This document shows, piece after piece, positions 7,367-15,348 of a DNA stretch of 22,926 nt. The position numbers were made by a program, and so were the translations under genes. Positions within the stretch are counted from its first letter, which is position 1; each line of letters begins with the position of its first letter. Under the pieces are notes generated by a model, which worked only from the letters and a program-made list of their open reading frames with translations, was not told where the DNA came from and ran no database searches. Location of the stretch: the NCBI GenBank assembly GCA_934561115.1, contig CAKTFS010000027.1:1-22926 (forward strand), in the 5' to 3' direction. This stretch comes from an uncultured Faecalibacterium sp. (GTDB lineage: Bacteria; Bacillota; Clostridia; Oscillospirales; Ruminococcaceae).

Positions 7367-8569
7367 ATGGATTCTGAAAAAGTCATCAAGCGGGACAACG
7401 AGTACGTCCTGCACACCTATAACCGCAGCCCCATCGTGCTGGAAAAAGGCCACGGGCTGTACGCCGAGGGCCCCGAGGGACAGAAGTATCTGGACTTCAC
7501 CAGCGGCATCGGGGTGAACAGCCTTGGCTACTGCGACCTTGCATGGGCAGAAGCCGTGTCCCAGCAGGCACACAAGCTGCAGCACACCTCCAACCTGTAC
7601 TACACTGCACCCTGCGGCAAGCTGGCCAAAAAGCTGTGCAAGCGCACCGGCATGAGTAAGGTGTTCTTCGGCAACTCCGGTGCCGAGGCCAACGAGGGCG
7701 CTATCAAGGCCGCCCGCAAGTACAGCGTGGATCACTACGGCAAGGATCGCTACAACGTCATCACGCTGGTCAACAGCTTCCACGGCCGCACCCTTGCCAC
7801 CCTGACCGCCACCGGGCAGGGAGTGTTCCACAACTACTTCGGCCCCTTCAACGAGGGCTTCCAGTACGTCCCGGCGGGCGATATCGAAGCGCTGCGGGAG
7901 CTGGTGGACCGCCACACCTGCGCCGTGATGATGGAGCTGATCCAGGGCGAGGGCGGCGTGATGGCGCTGGACCCGGAGTATGTACAGGCCGTGCGCGCTT
8001 TGTGCGACGAAAAAGACCTTGTGCTTATCGTGGACGAGGTGCAGACCGGCGTGGGCCGCACCGGCACCTTCCTGTGCTGCGAGCACTATAACCTCAAGCC
8101 GGATATCGTCACCCTTGCCAAGGGGCTGGGCGGCGGCCTGCCCATCGGCGCGGTGCTGATGAACGAAAAAGTAGCCGAGGGCATGGGCCCCGGCACCCAC
8201 GGCTCCACCTTTGGCGGCAACCCGGTGGTATGCGCCGGTGCCAACGTGGTGGTGGATCGTCTGGATCAGAGCTTCCTTGCACAGGTCAGCGAGCGCGCCG
8301 TACAGCTGCGCGCCGGTCTGGCAAAGCTGCCCCACGTCAAGAACATTTCCGGCATCGGCCTGATGGTGGGCATCGAATTCTTTGATGTGCAGGCTGCGGA
8401 TGTGCTGGCCGCCTGCCGCGAAAAGGGCCTGCTGGTGCTTACCGCCAAGACCCGGCTGCGTCTGCTGCCGCCGCTGACCGTCTCGGAGCACGAAGTAGAC
8501 ATGGCGCTGGAGGTGCTGGCCGAGGTGCTGGGCGCGATGGAGCCGACGGCTCCGAAGGAGCAGTCATGA
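7367..8569 (+). CDS. argD: Acetylornithine aminotransferase
   Basis: ArgD is a PLP enzyme that converts N-acetylglutamate semialdehyde to N-acetylornithine with glutamate as donor. The product has 400 residues, normal for class III aminotransferases. The PLP lysine is K252 in LAKGLGGGLPIG, preceded by the conserved LIVDEVQTGVGRTG, and GNSGAEANEGAIK is the phosphate-binding region. An in-frame ATG extends upstream through the repeat, but the start at 7367 has AGGAGGT (7354-7360) in front and is chosen. The stop overlaps the argF start as ATGA (8566-8569). Related omega-aminotransferases are excluded mainly by context. Confidence 0.95.
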   Translation: MDSEKVIKRDNEYVLHTYNRSPIVLEKGHGLYAEGPEGQKYLDFTSGIGVNSLGYCDLAWAEAVSQQAHKLQHTSNLYYTAPCGKLAKKLCKRTGMSKVFFGNSGAEANEGAIKAARKYSVDHYGKDRYNVITLVNSFHGRTLATLTATGQGVFHNYFGPFNEGFQYVPAGDIEALRELVDRHTCAVMMELIQGEGGVMALDPEYVQAVRALCDEKDLVLIVDEVQTGVGRTGTFLCCEHYNLKPDIVTLAKGLGGGLPIGAVLMNEKVAEGMGPGTHGSTFGGNPVVCAGANVVVDRLDQSFLAQVSERAVQLRAGLAKLPHVKNISGIGLMVGIEFFDVQAADVLAACREKGLLVLTAKTRLRLLPPLTVSEHEVDMALEVLAEVLGAMEPTAPKEQS

Positions 8570-9480
8570 AAAATCTGCTGAAAATGAGCGACCTTTCTCC
8601 CGCCGAGCTGACCCACATTCTGGATGTGGCCGACCAGCTGAAAGCGGACTGCAAGGCCGGCCGCACCGCGCCGCTGCTGGCGGGCAAAAGCGTGGCGCTG
8701 CTGTTCTCTAAGGCGTCCACCCGCACCCGCACCAGCTTTGAGGTGGGCGTGTACCAGATGGGCGGTCTGGGCAACTACATGAACACCGCTGAATTACAGG
8801 CCGGGCGGGGCGAGCCTTTGCGGGACACCGCCCGGGTGCTGGGGCGCTACTACGACTGCGCCGTCTGGCGCACCTACCGTCAGCGGGACTTGGAGGAGCT
8901 GGCCGAGCTTTCCGGTATTCCGGTGATCAACGGCCTGACCGACTACGCCCACCCCTGTCAGGTGCTGGCCGACCTGATGACCATCCGGGAGCGCCGGGGA
9001 ACGCTGGCAGGGCTGAAGCTCTGCTTTGTGGGCGACGGCAGCAACATGGCCAACAGCCTGATCGTGGGCGGCTTGCTGGCTGGGATGCAGGTGTCCTGCG
9101 TCTGTCCCCCGGGCTACCGCCCGGCGGCGGATGTGCTGATGTTTGCCCACAAATACGGCAATGCCTTCCACCTGACCACCGACCCCGCCGAGGGTCTGCG
9201 GGACGCGGACATCGTGGCCACCGCCGCGTGGAACACCACCGCACCCGGCACGGCCGAGAGCGAGCAGCGTCTGCGGGATTTTGTGGGCTTCCAGCTGACC
9301 GGCCGTCTGCTGGAAAACGCAAAGCCCGACGCGCTGGTGCTGCACTGTCTGCCCGCCCACCGGGGCGAAGAGATCTCCACCGCCCTGTTCGAGCAGCACG
9401 CGGACGAGATCTTTGACGAAGCGGAGAACCGCCTGCACGTCCAGAAAGCCGTGCTTGCGGTGCTGCTGGCGGGCAAGTAA
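8566..9480 (+). CDS. argF: Ornithine carbamoyltransferase
   Basis: ArgF transfers the carbamoyl group to ornithine to make citrulline. The product has 304 residues. The carbamoyl-phosphate site STRTRTSFE begins at residue 51, HPCQVLADLMT at 129, and the ornithine-site motif HCLPAHRGEE at 260. The last motif separates OTC from aspartate carbamoyltransferase. GAAGGAG (8554-8560) inside the argD end is the ribosome binding site, and the start overlaps the argD stop, so translation is probably coupled. The TAA is followed with no gap by a family B repeat whose hairpin may terminate the operon. Carbamoyl-phosphate synthetase genes are not in the window. Confidence 0.96.
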   Translation: MKNLLKMSDLSPAELTHILDVADQLKADCKAGRTAPLLAGKSVALLFSKASTRTRTSFEVGVYQMGGLGNYMNTAELQAGRGEPLRDTARVLGRYYDCAVWRTYRQRDLEELAELSGIPVINGLTDYAHPCQVLADLMTIRERRGTLAGLKLCFVGDGSNMANSLIVGGLLAGMQVSCVCPPGYRPAADVLMFAHKYGNAFHLTTDPAEGLRDADIVATAAWNTTAPGTAESEQRLRDFVGFQLTGRLLENAKPDALVLHCLPAHRGEEISTALFEQHADEIFDEAENRLHVQKAVLAVLLAGK

Positions 9481-9657
9481 GACGATTTGAAATGGCCTCC
9501 GCGCTGCTCTGGCCATCAATAGCGGAAAGAATATTTTAAATAGAGCAATGCCGGAGCGTCTGCGGACGCTCCGGCATTGCATTTTCACGGGAAAGGGGTC
9601 GTAAAGGCAAGCGGCATTTGCAGCGCCGCTTTCTGCGAAAGCGCGGCGCTGCGGGGC
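9481..9657 (+). repeat. Family B structured element, copy B1, with terminator-like hairpin
   Basis: The element begins at the base after the argF stop. In order it has: GACGATTT; a stem ATGGCC/GGCCAT enclosing TCCGC; AGCGGA, which could pair with the TCCGC loop; an A+T-rich run; a perfect 16-bp stem (9545-9560 with 9565-9580) with a TGCG loop followed by ATTTTC; the tail CACGGGAAAGGGGTCGT; and a hairpin of the type CAGCGCC/GGCGCTG near 9620-9653. The 16-bp stem is a plausible terminator for argD-argF. The tail is nearly the same as in copy B6 (22334-22376). Confidence 0.85.
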
Positions 9658-9660
9658 AGC

Positions 9661-9800
9661 GGGCTCGCCCTCTCCGTCTTTGCTTCGCAAATCCACCTCT
9701 CCCAAAGGGAGAGGCCTTGGCAGTCCACACAAAGTGACCGGTTTCGCCAGAGACTCTCCCTTTGGGAGAGCTGTCACCGCAGGTGACTGATGAGGGCGCG
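9661..9800. repeat. Family A palindromic element, copy A6
   Basis: The left end is GGGCTCGCCCTCTCCGTC with hairpin TTTGC-TTC-GCAAA and CCTCTCCC/GGGAGAGG. The right arm has ACTCTCCC/GGGAGAG, GTCACC-GCA-GGTGAC and a decayed end TGATGAGGGCG. Its spacer contains CCTTGGCAGTCCACACAAA, nearly the reverse complement of the spacer in copies A5 and A9, so the spacer has been inverted here. Confidence 0.75.
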
Positions 9801-9823
9801 CCTTTAGCTGCTGCTTGCCGATA

Positions 9824-9978
9824 CCCCTCATCCGGCGCTGCGCGCCACCTTCCCCCCAAGGGGTGAAGGCTTCAGCTCTCCCGCACAATTTGCAATTCAA
9901 CCGGTGACTTTCCCGCTATGCCAAGGGCTCTCCCTTTGGGAGAGCTGGCGCGTTAGCGCCTGAGAGGGCGAGGACGCT
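9824..9978. repeat. Family A palindromic element, copy A7
   Basis: The left end CCCCTCATCC with GGCGC-TGC-GCGCC and CCTTCCCC/GGGGTGAAGG is diverged. The right arm GGCTCTCCC/GGGAGAGCT, GGCGC-GTTA-GCGCC and CTGAGAGGGCGAGGACGCT is intact. With A6 and the flanking B elements it fills a gene-free region of about 640 bases. Confidence 0.7.
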
Positions 9979-10123
9979 AAAGTTTGCAGCTGCCGCTCCC
10001 GTTGCAGCCCCTCCTGTGAAAATAGCGTTTGGAGCGGCCCGCAGGCCGCGACAAACGCGAAATAAAAATAATCTTTCCGCTAATTATGGCCAGAGCGCAA
10101 GCGGAGGCCATTCAAAATCGTCC
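9979..10123 (-). repeat. Family B structured element, copy B2 (inverted)
   Basis: On the minus strand this reads GGACGATTT, stem ATGGCC/GGCCAT with TCCGCT in the loop, AGCGGA downstream, an A+T-rich run, and a 15-bp stem (10025-10039 with 10044-10058) with a TC/TC internal mismatch and a TGCG loop. It then continues with ATTTTCACAGGAGGGGC. With B1 it forms an inverted pair bracketing two family A copies. Confidence 0.8.
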
Positions 10124-10133
10124 CTACCCCGCA

Positions 10134-10165
10134 AAAACCGGGCAGCCTGCGGGCTGTCCGGTTTT
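10134..10165 (+). terminator. Intrinsic terminator downstream of the repeat cluster
   Basis: AAAACCGG-GCAGCC pairs with GGCTGT-CCGGTTTT around a TGCG loop and is followed by GTGTTTG. The flanking A-run and T-run make it potentially bidirectional. It insulates the arginine operon and repeats from the next promoters. Confidence 0.75.
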
Positions 10166-10275
10166 GTGTTTGCGTTGGCTGGTGTTTTCTGCCGCGATCC
10201 CACCCGGTAAAAGACATTTCGTGCCATTTTAGGCAATTTCGTGCAAAAGCACTCTACTTCTGCCGCCGCGCATGG

Positions 10276-10281
10276 TATACT
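10276..10281 (+). promoter_or_regulatory. Promoter P1 (extended -10)
   Basis: TATACT is preceded by TGG, giving an extended -10 TGGTATACT. No convincing -35 box is seen 16-18 bases upstream. Two copies of ATTTCGTGC (10216-10224 and 10236-10244) lie upstream exactly 20 bases apart, two helical turns, and could bind a regulator. Transcription would start near 10288. Confidence 0.55.
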
Positions 10282-10287
10282 ATGGGT

Positions 10288-10380
10288 GCAGAGCAATGCT
10301 CCGCAAAACGCCATCCCCAATATTTCCTATAGAACAGAGAACCGTCCGGTAACCGCAACCCGGGCGGCTTTCTGTTTTTT
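10288..10380 (+). ncRNA. Candidate short leader or small RNA ending at a terminator
   Basis: Between promoter P1 and promoter P2 lies a segment of about 90 bases that ends in a hairpin (CCGTCCGG 10342-10349 with CCGGGCGG 10360-10367, one G-T pair) followed by CTTTCTGTTTTTT. It contains no plausible coding sequence. It could be a stand-alone small RNA or an attenuated leader for the downstream surface-protein gene. I recognise no known riboswitch or RNA family in it. Confidence 0.4.
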
Positions 10381-10456
10381 ATGGGCACGCCGGGGCGTTT
10401 CAGCGCATTTGCGGGGCGATTCGTGACCAAAATCGTCCAAAATGCCTGAATCGTGG

Positions 10457-10462
10457 TACACT
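10457..10462 (+). promoter_or_regulatory. Promoter P2 for the surface-protein gene
   Basis: TACACT preceded by TGG again gives an extended -10 (TGGTACACT), closely like P1; both are followed by a G-run and GCA. Upstream are further TCGTG motifs at 10421 and 10451. An 8-bp leader hairpin AAGCGCCC/GGGCGCTT (10475-10482 with 10491-10498) follows, immediately before the ribosome binding site AAAGGAG (10501-10507). Confidence 0.55.
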
Positions 10463-10515
10463 GGGGGCAACAAAAAGCGCCCGGCTTGGAGGGCGCTTGA
10501 AAAGGAGAGGATCTT

Positions 10516-13500
10516 ATGCACAAACGGCTCATCAGCATGGTTCTGGCGCTGAGCATGGCACTGTCCGCATTGCCGCTGCCAGCCCTTGCCCAGAGCGCCC
10601 CGCCCGACACCGCCAGCGCCGAAGCGCTGGCAGAGGAAAACGACGATGTCATCAATATCTATACAGATGACTGGTCCAGCAAGCCCTCCGGCGGCAGCAG
10701 GGACAGCTGGTCCTACGATGAGACCAGCAAAACGCTTACCCTGAAAACCGGCACCTTCCGGCTCTACCATCATAGTAATAGCGTCTACAATAATTACAGC
10801 AAATTGAACGTGAAAATCGAAGCTGGTGCCACCCTGCAGGAAGCACGGATCGGCTCGGAACACGATACCAGATACACCGTGACCAACGCAGGCACCATCT
10901 CCGGCGGCACCTTCTACGGCAAGGTGACCTGCGAAGCCGGGGCTGTCATCAGCGGCGGCACCTTTAAAGGAACTGCCACTGTTGATGCTGCGGGCGGCGA
11001 TGTTACCATTGAAGATGGCACCTTTGAAGAGGTCAGTTATACCAGCGGCGTGACCGTTAAAGCCGCCGGTACCCTTACCATCAACGGCGGCACCTTTAAG
11101 GGCACGCGCACCTGCTCCGTGGATATCGGCAATTGTGAAAAGGTCGTCATCAACGGAGGCAGCTTTGAAACCTCGCTCATGAATTATGAAGAGACAACGA
11201 AAATCATCATCAATGGCGGTCTGTTCAACGGCAAGCTGTCTGTTGCAGGAGATAAATGCACCGTCAACGGCGGTCTGTTTACGGCGGCAAGCGACCCGCT
11301 GCCCGAGGGTGCAACCGTCAAGGGCGGCTACTTCACGGCAGAACACACAGGGCTTGTAGCCATTGATGCAGCCGATGTTCCGGTGTACCTCCCTGTCGCA
11401 GTGGCAGCGGACGGCACGGTGACCGCGTGGTCGGAAGATACTTATAGTACCGTCTATGTCACACCCAACACCAGTGTCACCCTGAAGCCCACCTGCAAGC
11501 TGGAAAGCATCGTCAGCGGCGGCGCGGAGCTGGAATATACCACCGGGAGCGGCGCGTTCAGCTTTACTGCGGGCACGGAAACTGTCCGGCTCAACAGCGC
11601 TTTTGCAGGGGAGCTGGTCATTGAAGCGAACGGCTTCCCCAAGGGCACGAACGGCGGTGTCTACGGAGCAAAGGGCGATGGCTGGACCTTCGAACCGGAA
11701 CGCAAAAATCCGGAGACTTTCGGCAGGAAGACCCCCACCCTGATCATCGGGAAGGACACGACGCTGGACTTCGACAAGGTGACAAATAAGGCCGGTGCGG
11801 TGAAATTTGCAGTCGAAAACTACGGCACCTTCAGCGGCACGCTGAGATCTGAAATGACATCTGACCTGTATGTGTACAACAGGGAGAGCGGCACGATCCG
11901 CAACGCCACGCTGGACGGGCTGAACAACCTTTACAACGACGGCCTTGTGGAGGACTCGGTGCTGCGCGTTGAATATATCGGCAACGGCTGGCGCGAAACG
12001 GCGCAGCCCGCTACCATCCGCAACTCTGCGCTGGATATTATCGGCTACGGTTGGCTGGTGGCCAACAGCTCTACCTACAAGGCTGTGCTGGACGGCTGCT
12101 ATAACAGCGCCGGTTATACCGGCACTGCCACGATCGACAACGGCGGCACGGTCAAAAACAGCAAAAGCACCCTGAAGCTGGTAGTGAAAAACATAGGCAG
12201 ATATGACGGCAATGGAAAGCCCTACCAGCCTGTCATTGACGGCGGCGAGTATACCGTTGTCTATAACGAGGACGGCATCATCCAGAATGCCCCCACCATC
12301 CACGCACTGGTGGCAAAGGATCCCAAAGACCTGAACGGCGCTACGGATTACTACACCCTGAAATACACCGCACCGGAAGACGCCACCTACTTTAAACAAT
12401 ACATCAACGGCATCAACGGCATGATCGAGGGCATCTGGAGCGCAAAGGTCTCCACCCTCTACGTTGACACCGATCAGGACACCATCTCGGTCATCACCCA
12501 CGCTCCCATCAAGAGCGTGAACGGCGTGACCTACAACGGCTCTGTGCCCTATGATGCAGAGCGCTACACCAGCACCATCGACCTGAGCCGGTACGATATC
12601 CCGCAGACCCATACCCTCAACCTGAGCGCCACCGCCGAGGGCACGGCAGCGCTGCCGGATGCAGACCCCGCAGACTTTACCTTTACCATGCCCGCCAACG
12701 CCGTATATGACGGCGAGGAACACGGCATCAAAGTGCGTGCAGCTGCCGGAAAGGGCTATGGCAATGTTACCGTGACCTATATCTCCGGTACAGAGAAGTT
12801 TACCGCAGTTTACGATGCGGACGGCGTGCTGCTGAGCGGCAAGCGACCCGTAAATGCAGGCGATTACACCTTTACCGCCGTGGCAGCGGCTACCGACAGC
12901 TGCGCGGGCGGCGATGTGACCCCGAAGGATAACAAATTTACCATCCAGAAGGCCGAGCTGAAGGCAACGGACTTCAACATTCTGGTGAGCTACACCACTG
13001 TCGGCGATGGGCAGAGTTATACGGCTTACATGAATGATCAGAGCCCCGATTCCCCGCTTATTCTGCGCTACGGCGATACGATCACCGGGTACAAGATCGT
13101 TTCCTATGCGGAAGCCGTTGGTGAGCCTGCTCCTTATACCGCGGCTGTCATGGGCAACTATGATGTGCTGGACGACAACGGCAACAAGATCGGCACCAGC
13201 AGCGGCACGCCCACAAAACCCGGGCACTACCGCCTGAGCATCCGGGTGACCGCCGATGCAAACCACTATGTGGCCTCGGAGCTGCAGAGCGAAGATTGGG
13301 TGCTGGATATCTGGCGCGCCCCGCTGTACATCTCGGACTTTACCGTGACGGAGCCCGACCTGACCTATGACGGCACTGCCAAGGCAGTGACCGTGACGAA
13401 CAACAGCGAAAAGGACTACGGCGAGATCACCGTGACCTACCGGAACGACCCCTATAATTCGGACGGCGCAGTGCTGGACGGTGCTCCCGTTGAGCCGGGC

Positions 13501-14052
13501 GTATACTTCTATACCGTCAACGCCGCAGGCGGCGCACTGCACGAGGGCGGTCTTGTGGCAAGCGGCTCGTTCCGCATCAGAGAAGCTGGTAAGCCGGATC
13601 CTGATCCGAAGCCCGAACCGGAACCTGAGCCGAAACCGGAACCCGACCCTGAACCTGCTCCCGCGCCGGATAGCACGGATTCCGGCCTGCTGGATGCCGT
13701 GACCATCGTGGCTGGTTCAGCGGCATTGTATGCGGGCATTGGAGCGGTCGGTTACGAGACCGTTACGTACAGCATCCTTGCAGAACTGCTGCCCAAGGGT
13801 ACGCCCATCCCGACCACCCGGGAACAGCTGGCAGTGCTGGTGTGGAACACCGCAGGCAAACCTGAACCCACTGCACCCGCTGTTTACAGCGATGTAGCCG
13901 AGCCCGAGACCGCCAAGGCAGCCCGCTGGGCTGTGGAGGCCGGGCTGCTGCCTGACATGGGCGAGGGCGCCTTTATGCCCGGCAAGCGTGTGACCAAGGT
14001 ACAGGTCATCCGCGCCTTGAACCGGCTGAAAAAGCTGGGTCTGGCGAAATAA
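10516..14052 (+). CDS. Large secreted surface protein with beta-helix-like repeats, Ig-like modules and an SLH-like C-terminus
   Basis: The 1178-residue product begins with a signal peptide (MHKR, hydrophobic core, likely cut after A25). Residues about 125-275 contain around eight repeats of the form (I/V)xGGTF, typical of a right-handed beta-helix or pectate-lyase-like solenoid. Residues about 715-815 and 936-1020 are two modules with the YDG...NAGDYTF and YDGT...PGVYFYTV pattern of MBG/Ig-like adhesin domains. A proline/acid-rich linker (about 1025-1052) leads to a hydrophobic stretch (1057-1080) and an SLH-like region (TTREQLAVLVW...YSDVAE...AARWAVEAGLL). No sortase motif is seen. It is probably exported and held on the wall by the SLH-like end. 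No catalytic residues are evident; a role in adhesion or glycan binding is inference. The start has AAAGGAG nine bases upstream. Confidence 0.75.
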   Translation: MHKRLISMVLALSMALSALPLPALAQSAPPDTASAEALAEENDDVINIYTDDWSSKPSGGSRDSWSYDETSKTLTLKTGTFRLYHHSNSVYNNYSKLNVKIEAGATLQEARIGSEHDTRYTVTNAGTISGGTFYGKVTCEAGAVISGGTFKGTATVDAAGGDVTIEDGTFEEVSYTSGVTVKAAGTLTINGGTFKGTRTCSVDIGNCEKVVINGGSFETSLMNYEETTKIIINGGLFNGKLSVAGDKCTVNGGLFTAASDPLPEGATVKGGYFTAEHTGLVAIDAADVPVYLPVAVAADGTVTAWSEDTYSTVYVTPNTSVTLKPTCKLESIVSGGAELEYTTGSGAFSFTAGTETVRLNSAFAGELVIEANGFPKGTNGGVYGAKGDGWTFEPERKNPETFGRKTPTLIIGKDTTLDFDKVTNKAGAVKFAVENYGTFSGTLRSEMTSDLYVYNRESGTIRNATLDGLNNLYNDGLVEDSVLRVEYIGNGWRETAQPATIRNSALDIIGYGWLVANSSTYKAVLDGCYNSAGYTGTATIDNGGTVKNSKSTLKLVVKNIGRYDGNGKPYQPVIDGGEYTVVYNEDGIIQNAPTIHALVAKDPKDLNGATDYYTLKYTAPEDATYFKQYINGINGMIEGIWSAKVSTLYVDTDQDTISVITHAPIKSVNGVTYNGSVPYDAERYTSTIDLSRYDIPQTHTLNLSATAEGTAALPDADPADFTFTMPANAVYDGEEHGIKVRAAAGKGYGNVTVTYISGTEKFTAVYDADGVLLSGKRPVNAGDYTFTAVAAATDSCAGGDVTPKDNKFTIQKAELKATDFNILVSYTTVGDGQSYTAYMNDQSPDSPLILRYGDTITGYKIVSYAEAVGEPAPYTAAVMGNYDVLDDNGNKIGTSSGTPTKPGHYRLSIRVTADANHYVASELQSEDWVLDIWRAPLYISDFTVTEPDLTYDGTAKAVTVTNNSEKDYGEITVTYRNDPYNSDGAVLDGAPVEPGVYFYTVNAAGGALHEGGLVASGSFRIREAGKPDPDPKPEPEPEPKPEPDPEPAPAPDSTDSGLLDAVTIVAGSAALYAGIGAVGYETVTYSILAELLPKGTPIPTTREQLAVLVWNTAGKPEPTAPAVYSDVAEPETAKAARWAVEAGLLPDMGEGAFMPGKRVTKVQVIRALNRLKKLGLAK

Positions 14053-14088
14053 CCATTGCCATCTCCCGATCGATCCTTTCCAATAAGC

Positions 14089-14128
14089 GCAGCAAGGCCG
14101 CCCGGCGAATGCCGGACGGCCTTGCTGC
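14089..14128. terminator. Terminator between convergent genes
   Basis: GCAGCAAGGCCG (14089-14100) pairs with CGGCCTTGCTGC (14117-14128), and an inner CCGGC/GCCGG stem with loop GAAT gives a very long hairpin. It is followed by ACTTTA on the plus strand. It lies between the stops of the plus-strand surface gene and the minus-strand nuclease gene and probably serves both. Confidence 0.7.
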
Positions 14129-14144
14129 ACTTTAGGGGAACTCG

Positions 14145-14429
14145 TTATACCTCAGGACACCCGGCGGCGCGCCATGCGGCGCACAGCACCTCTTTTTCCG
14201 CCTTGGAAAGCTTTTTCAGGGCGGCTTCCCGGCGCAGAGCGGCGCGTTTGTCCGCGCAGCGCTCTATATAGGCAAAGCCCACCGCGCCGTGGGCGCGGGT
14301 GTAGCGGGCCCCTTTGCCGCTCTGGTGCGCTTTCAGCCGGGCGGCGGGGTGGTTCGTCCAACCGGTGTACAGCTGCCCGCCGGTGCAGCGCACCATGTAG
14401 ACGTAGGCGGCGTCAGGCAAGGCGGCCAT
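14145..14429 (-). CDS. GIY-YIG domain nuclease, small YhbQ-like type
   Basis: The 94-residue protein is a stand-alone GIY-YIG domain: YVYMVRC at the start, LYTGWTNHPAARLKAH with the arginine of the active site, then GKGARYTR and a C-terminal helix with a conserved glutamate region (ALRREAALKKL). This matches the UPF0213/YhbQ group, whose members are thought to act on DNA but are poorly characterised. It starts inside the 3' end of the upstream gene, overlapping it by 17 bases, and only a weak AGGTG lies before its ATG, so its translation probably depends on the upstream gene. Family call is firm, function is not. Confidence 0.88.
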   Translation of the reverse strand: MAALPDAAYVYMVRCTGGQLYTGWTNHPAARLKAHQSGKGARYTRAHGAVGFAYIERCADKRAALRREAALKKLSKAEKEVLCAAWRAAGCPEV

Positions 14430-15243
14430 TGTTTTTCAGCACCTGACGGCAGGCGGCAAGGGCGGTCTCCTTGTCCTTGGCGGTAATGAGAAAACGGCTG
14501 GCGTGGCAGAAGCTGATGCCCGGGATGCCGCTCTTCTGCTCGATGACCTCCTGCGGCTGCCCCGCCCACGACTGCGGGAAGGGCAGTTTGGACTTTTTGG
14601 TTTTGTGGTCGGTGACGCACTGGGCGCTCCACCCGCCGCGCTGGCTGGGGTACACCACAAACAGGGCGTCGGTCTTGTACAGGCCGTTTTTCCACGGCAG
14701 ATAGCAGGGCAGCACCACGATGCCATCGCGGGAGCTGCGGTAGGCCTGCTGCACCTTTTCGTCCGCGCGGTTCACGGCGTTGGCGCTGTCGATCTGGTTC
14801 TCCAGGATCTGCTTTGCCACGGCCACCGCCTTGAAAAAGCAGGTGTCCTGATCTTCCTTGGAGTCCCACACCGGGTTGAAAAAGCCGATGGCATCGCACA
14901 GGCTGTTCTGCTCGCCGGTGTTGTCGTTCAGGTCCAGCGGCTGGATGAAGTTCTCGTCAATGAGCCGCGCCTGCCGCTCGCCCACAAGGCCGGGGCCTAG
15001 CACCCGCCACAGCAGGCCGAAGGCCGCGTAGGGCACGCCGTTGGCGCGGTACTCCCGGGGCTCCTGATGGTGGTCGAACATCCCGAAGCCGATGTCGTAC
15101 ACGATGCCCTCAAAATCGTCGGGCACGGTAAAGCCGCGGGTGATCCTGATATCCGGGCGCAGAATCTGCAGCAGCGCCGTAGCAAACACGTCATCGGCAT
15201 GGAACTTGCCGGCGTGGGTAAAACCGTTTGCGGGAATTTTCAT
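14413..15243 (-). CDS. MYG1-family (UPF0160) metal-dependent hydrolase
   Basis: The 276-residue protein carries the MYG1 signatures: THAGKFHADDVFATALL near the N-terminus and YDIGFGMFDHHQEPREY about 50 residues later. The His/Asp residues (HADD, FDHHQ) resemble the metal site of DHH phosphoesterases; eukaryotic MYG1 is described as a 3'-5' RNA exonuclease, and the bacterial role is unclear. An ATG at 15273 is in frame, but the promoter at 15282-15310 would start transcription almost on it, and the only Shine-Dalgarno (AGGAG/GAGG) lies between it and the ATG at 15243. The later start is therefore chosen. It forms a two-gene unit with the GIY-YIG nuclease. Confidence 0.88.
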   Translation of the reverse strand: MKIPANGFTHAGKFHADDVFATALLQILRPDIRITRGFTVPDDFEGIVYDIGFGMFDHHQEPREYRANGVPYAAFGLLWRVLGPGLVGERQARLIDENFIQPLDLNDNTGEQNSLCDAIGFFNPVWDSKEDQDTCFFKAVAVAKQILENQIDSANAVNRADEKVQQAYRSSRDGIVVLPCYLPWKNGLYKTDALFVVYPSQRGGWSAQCVTDHKTKKSKLPFPQSWAGQPQEVIEQKSGIPGISFCHASRFLITAKDKETALAACRQVLKNNGRLA

Positions 15244-15281
15244 GGACTTGATACCTCGTTCTCCTAATTTCATCTGGTATC

Positions 15282-15310
15282 AGTATAGCACAATCCCGCC
15301 CGTGGGACAA
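15282..15310 (-). promoter_or_regulatory. Promoter of the MYG1 / GIY-YIG pair
   Basis: On the minus strand TTGTCC (15305-15310) and TATACT (15282-15287) are separated by 17 bases. The start would fall near 15275, about 30 bases before the chosen ATG at 15243. Confidence 0.75.
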
Positions 15311-15313
15311 CAA

Positions 15314-15346
15314 AAAGGAACGGCAGCGCTGCCGCCGTTCCTTTTG
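15314..15346. terminator. Bidirectional terminator-like hairpin
   Basis: AAAAGGAACGGC (15314-15325) pairs with GCCGTTCCTTTT (15335-15346), with A-run and T-run on opposite ends. It sits directly upstream of the MYG1 promoter and would block read-through from either side. Confidence 0.7.
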
Positions 15347-15348
15347 TG

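Noticed and set aside
9481..10123. CRISPR array
   Set aside because: Repeats are few, of unequal spacing, in both orientations and internally palindromic with covarying stems; no constant repeat-spacer pattern and no cas genes.
10327..13542. 1071-codon open frame on the minus strand
   Set aside because: It is antisense to the surface-protein gene and reads as low-complexity G/V/H-rich sequence without motifs or a start signal; G+C-rich coding DNA often leaves such open antisense frames.
15244..15273. MYG1 start at 15273
   Set aside because: The promoter would begin transcription at about this ATG, and the ribosome site lies downstream of it, before the ATG at 15243.
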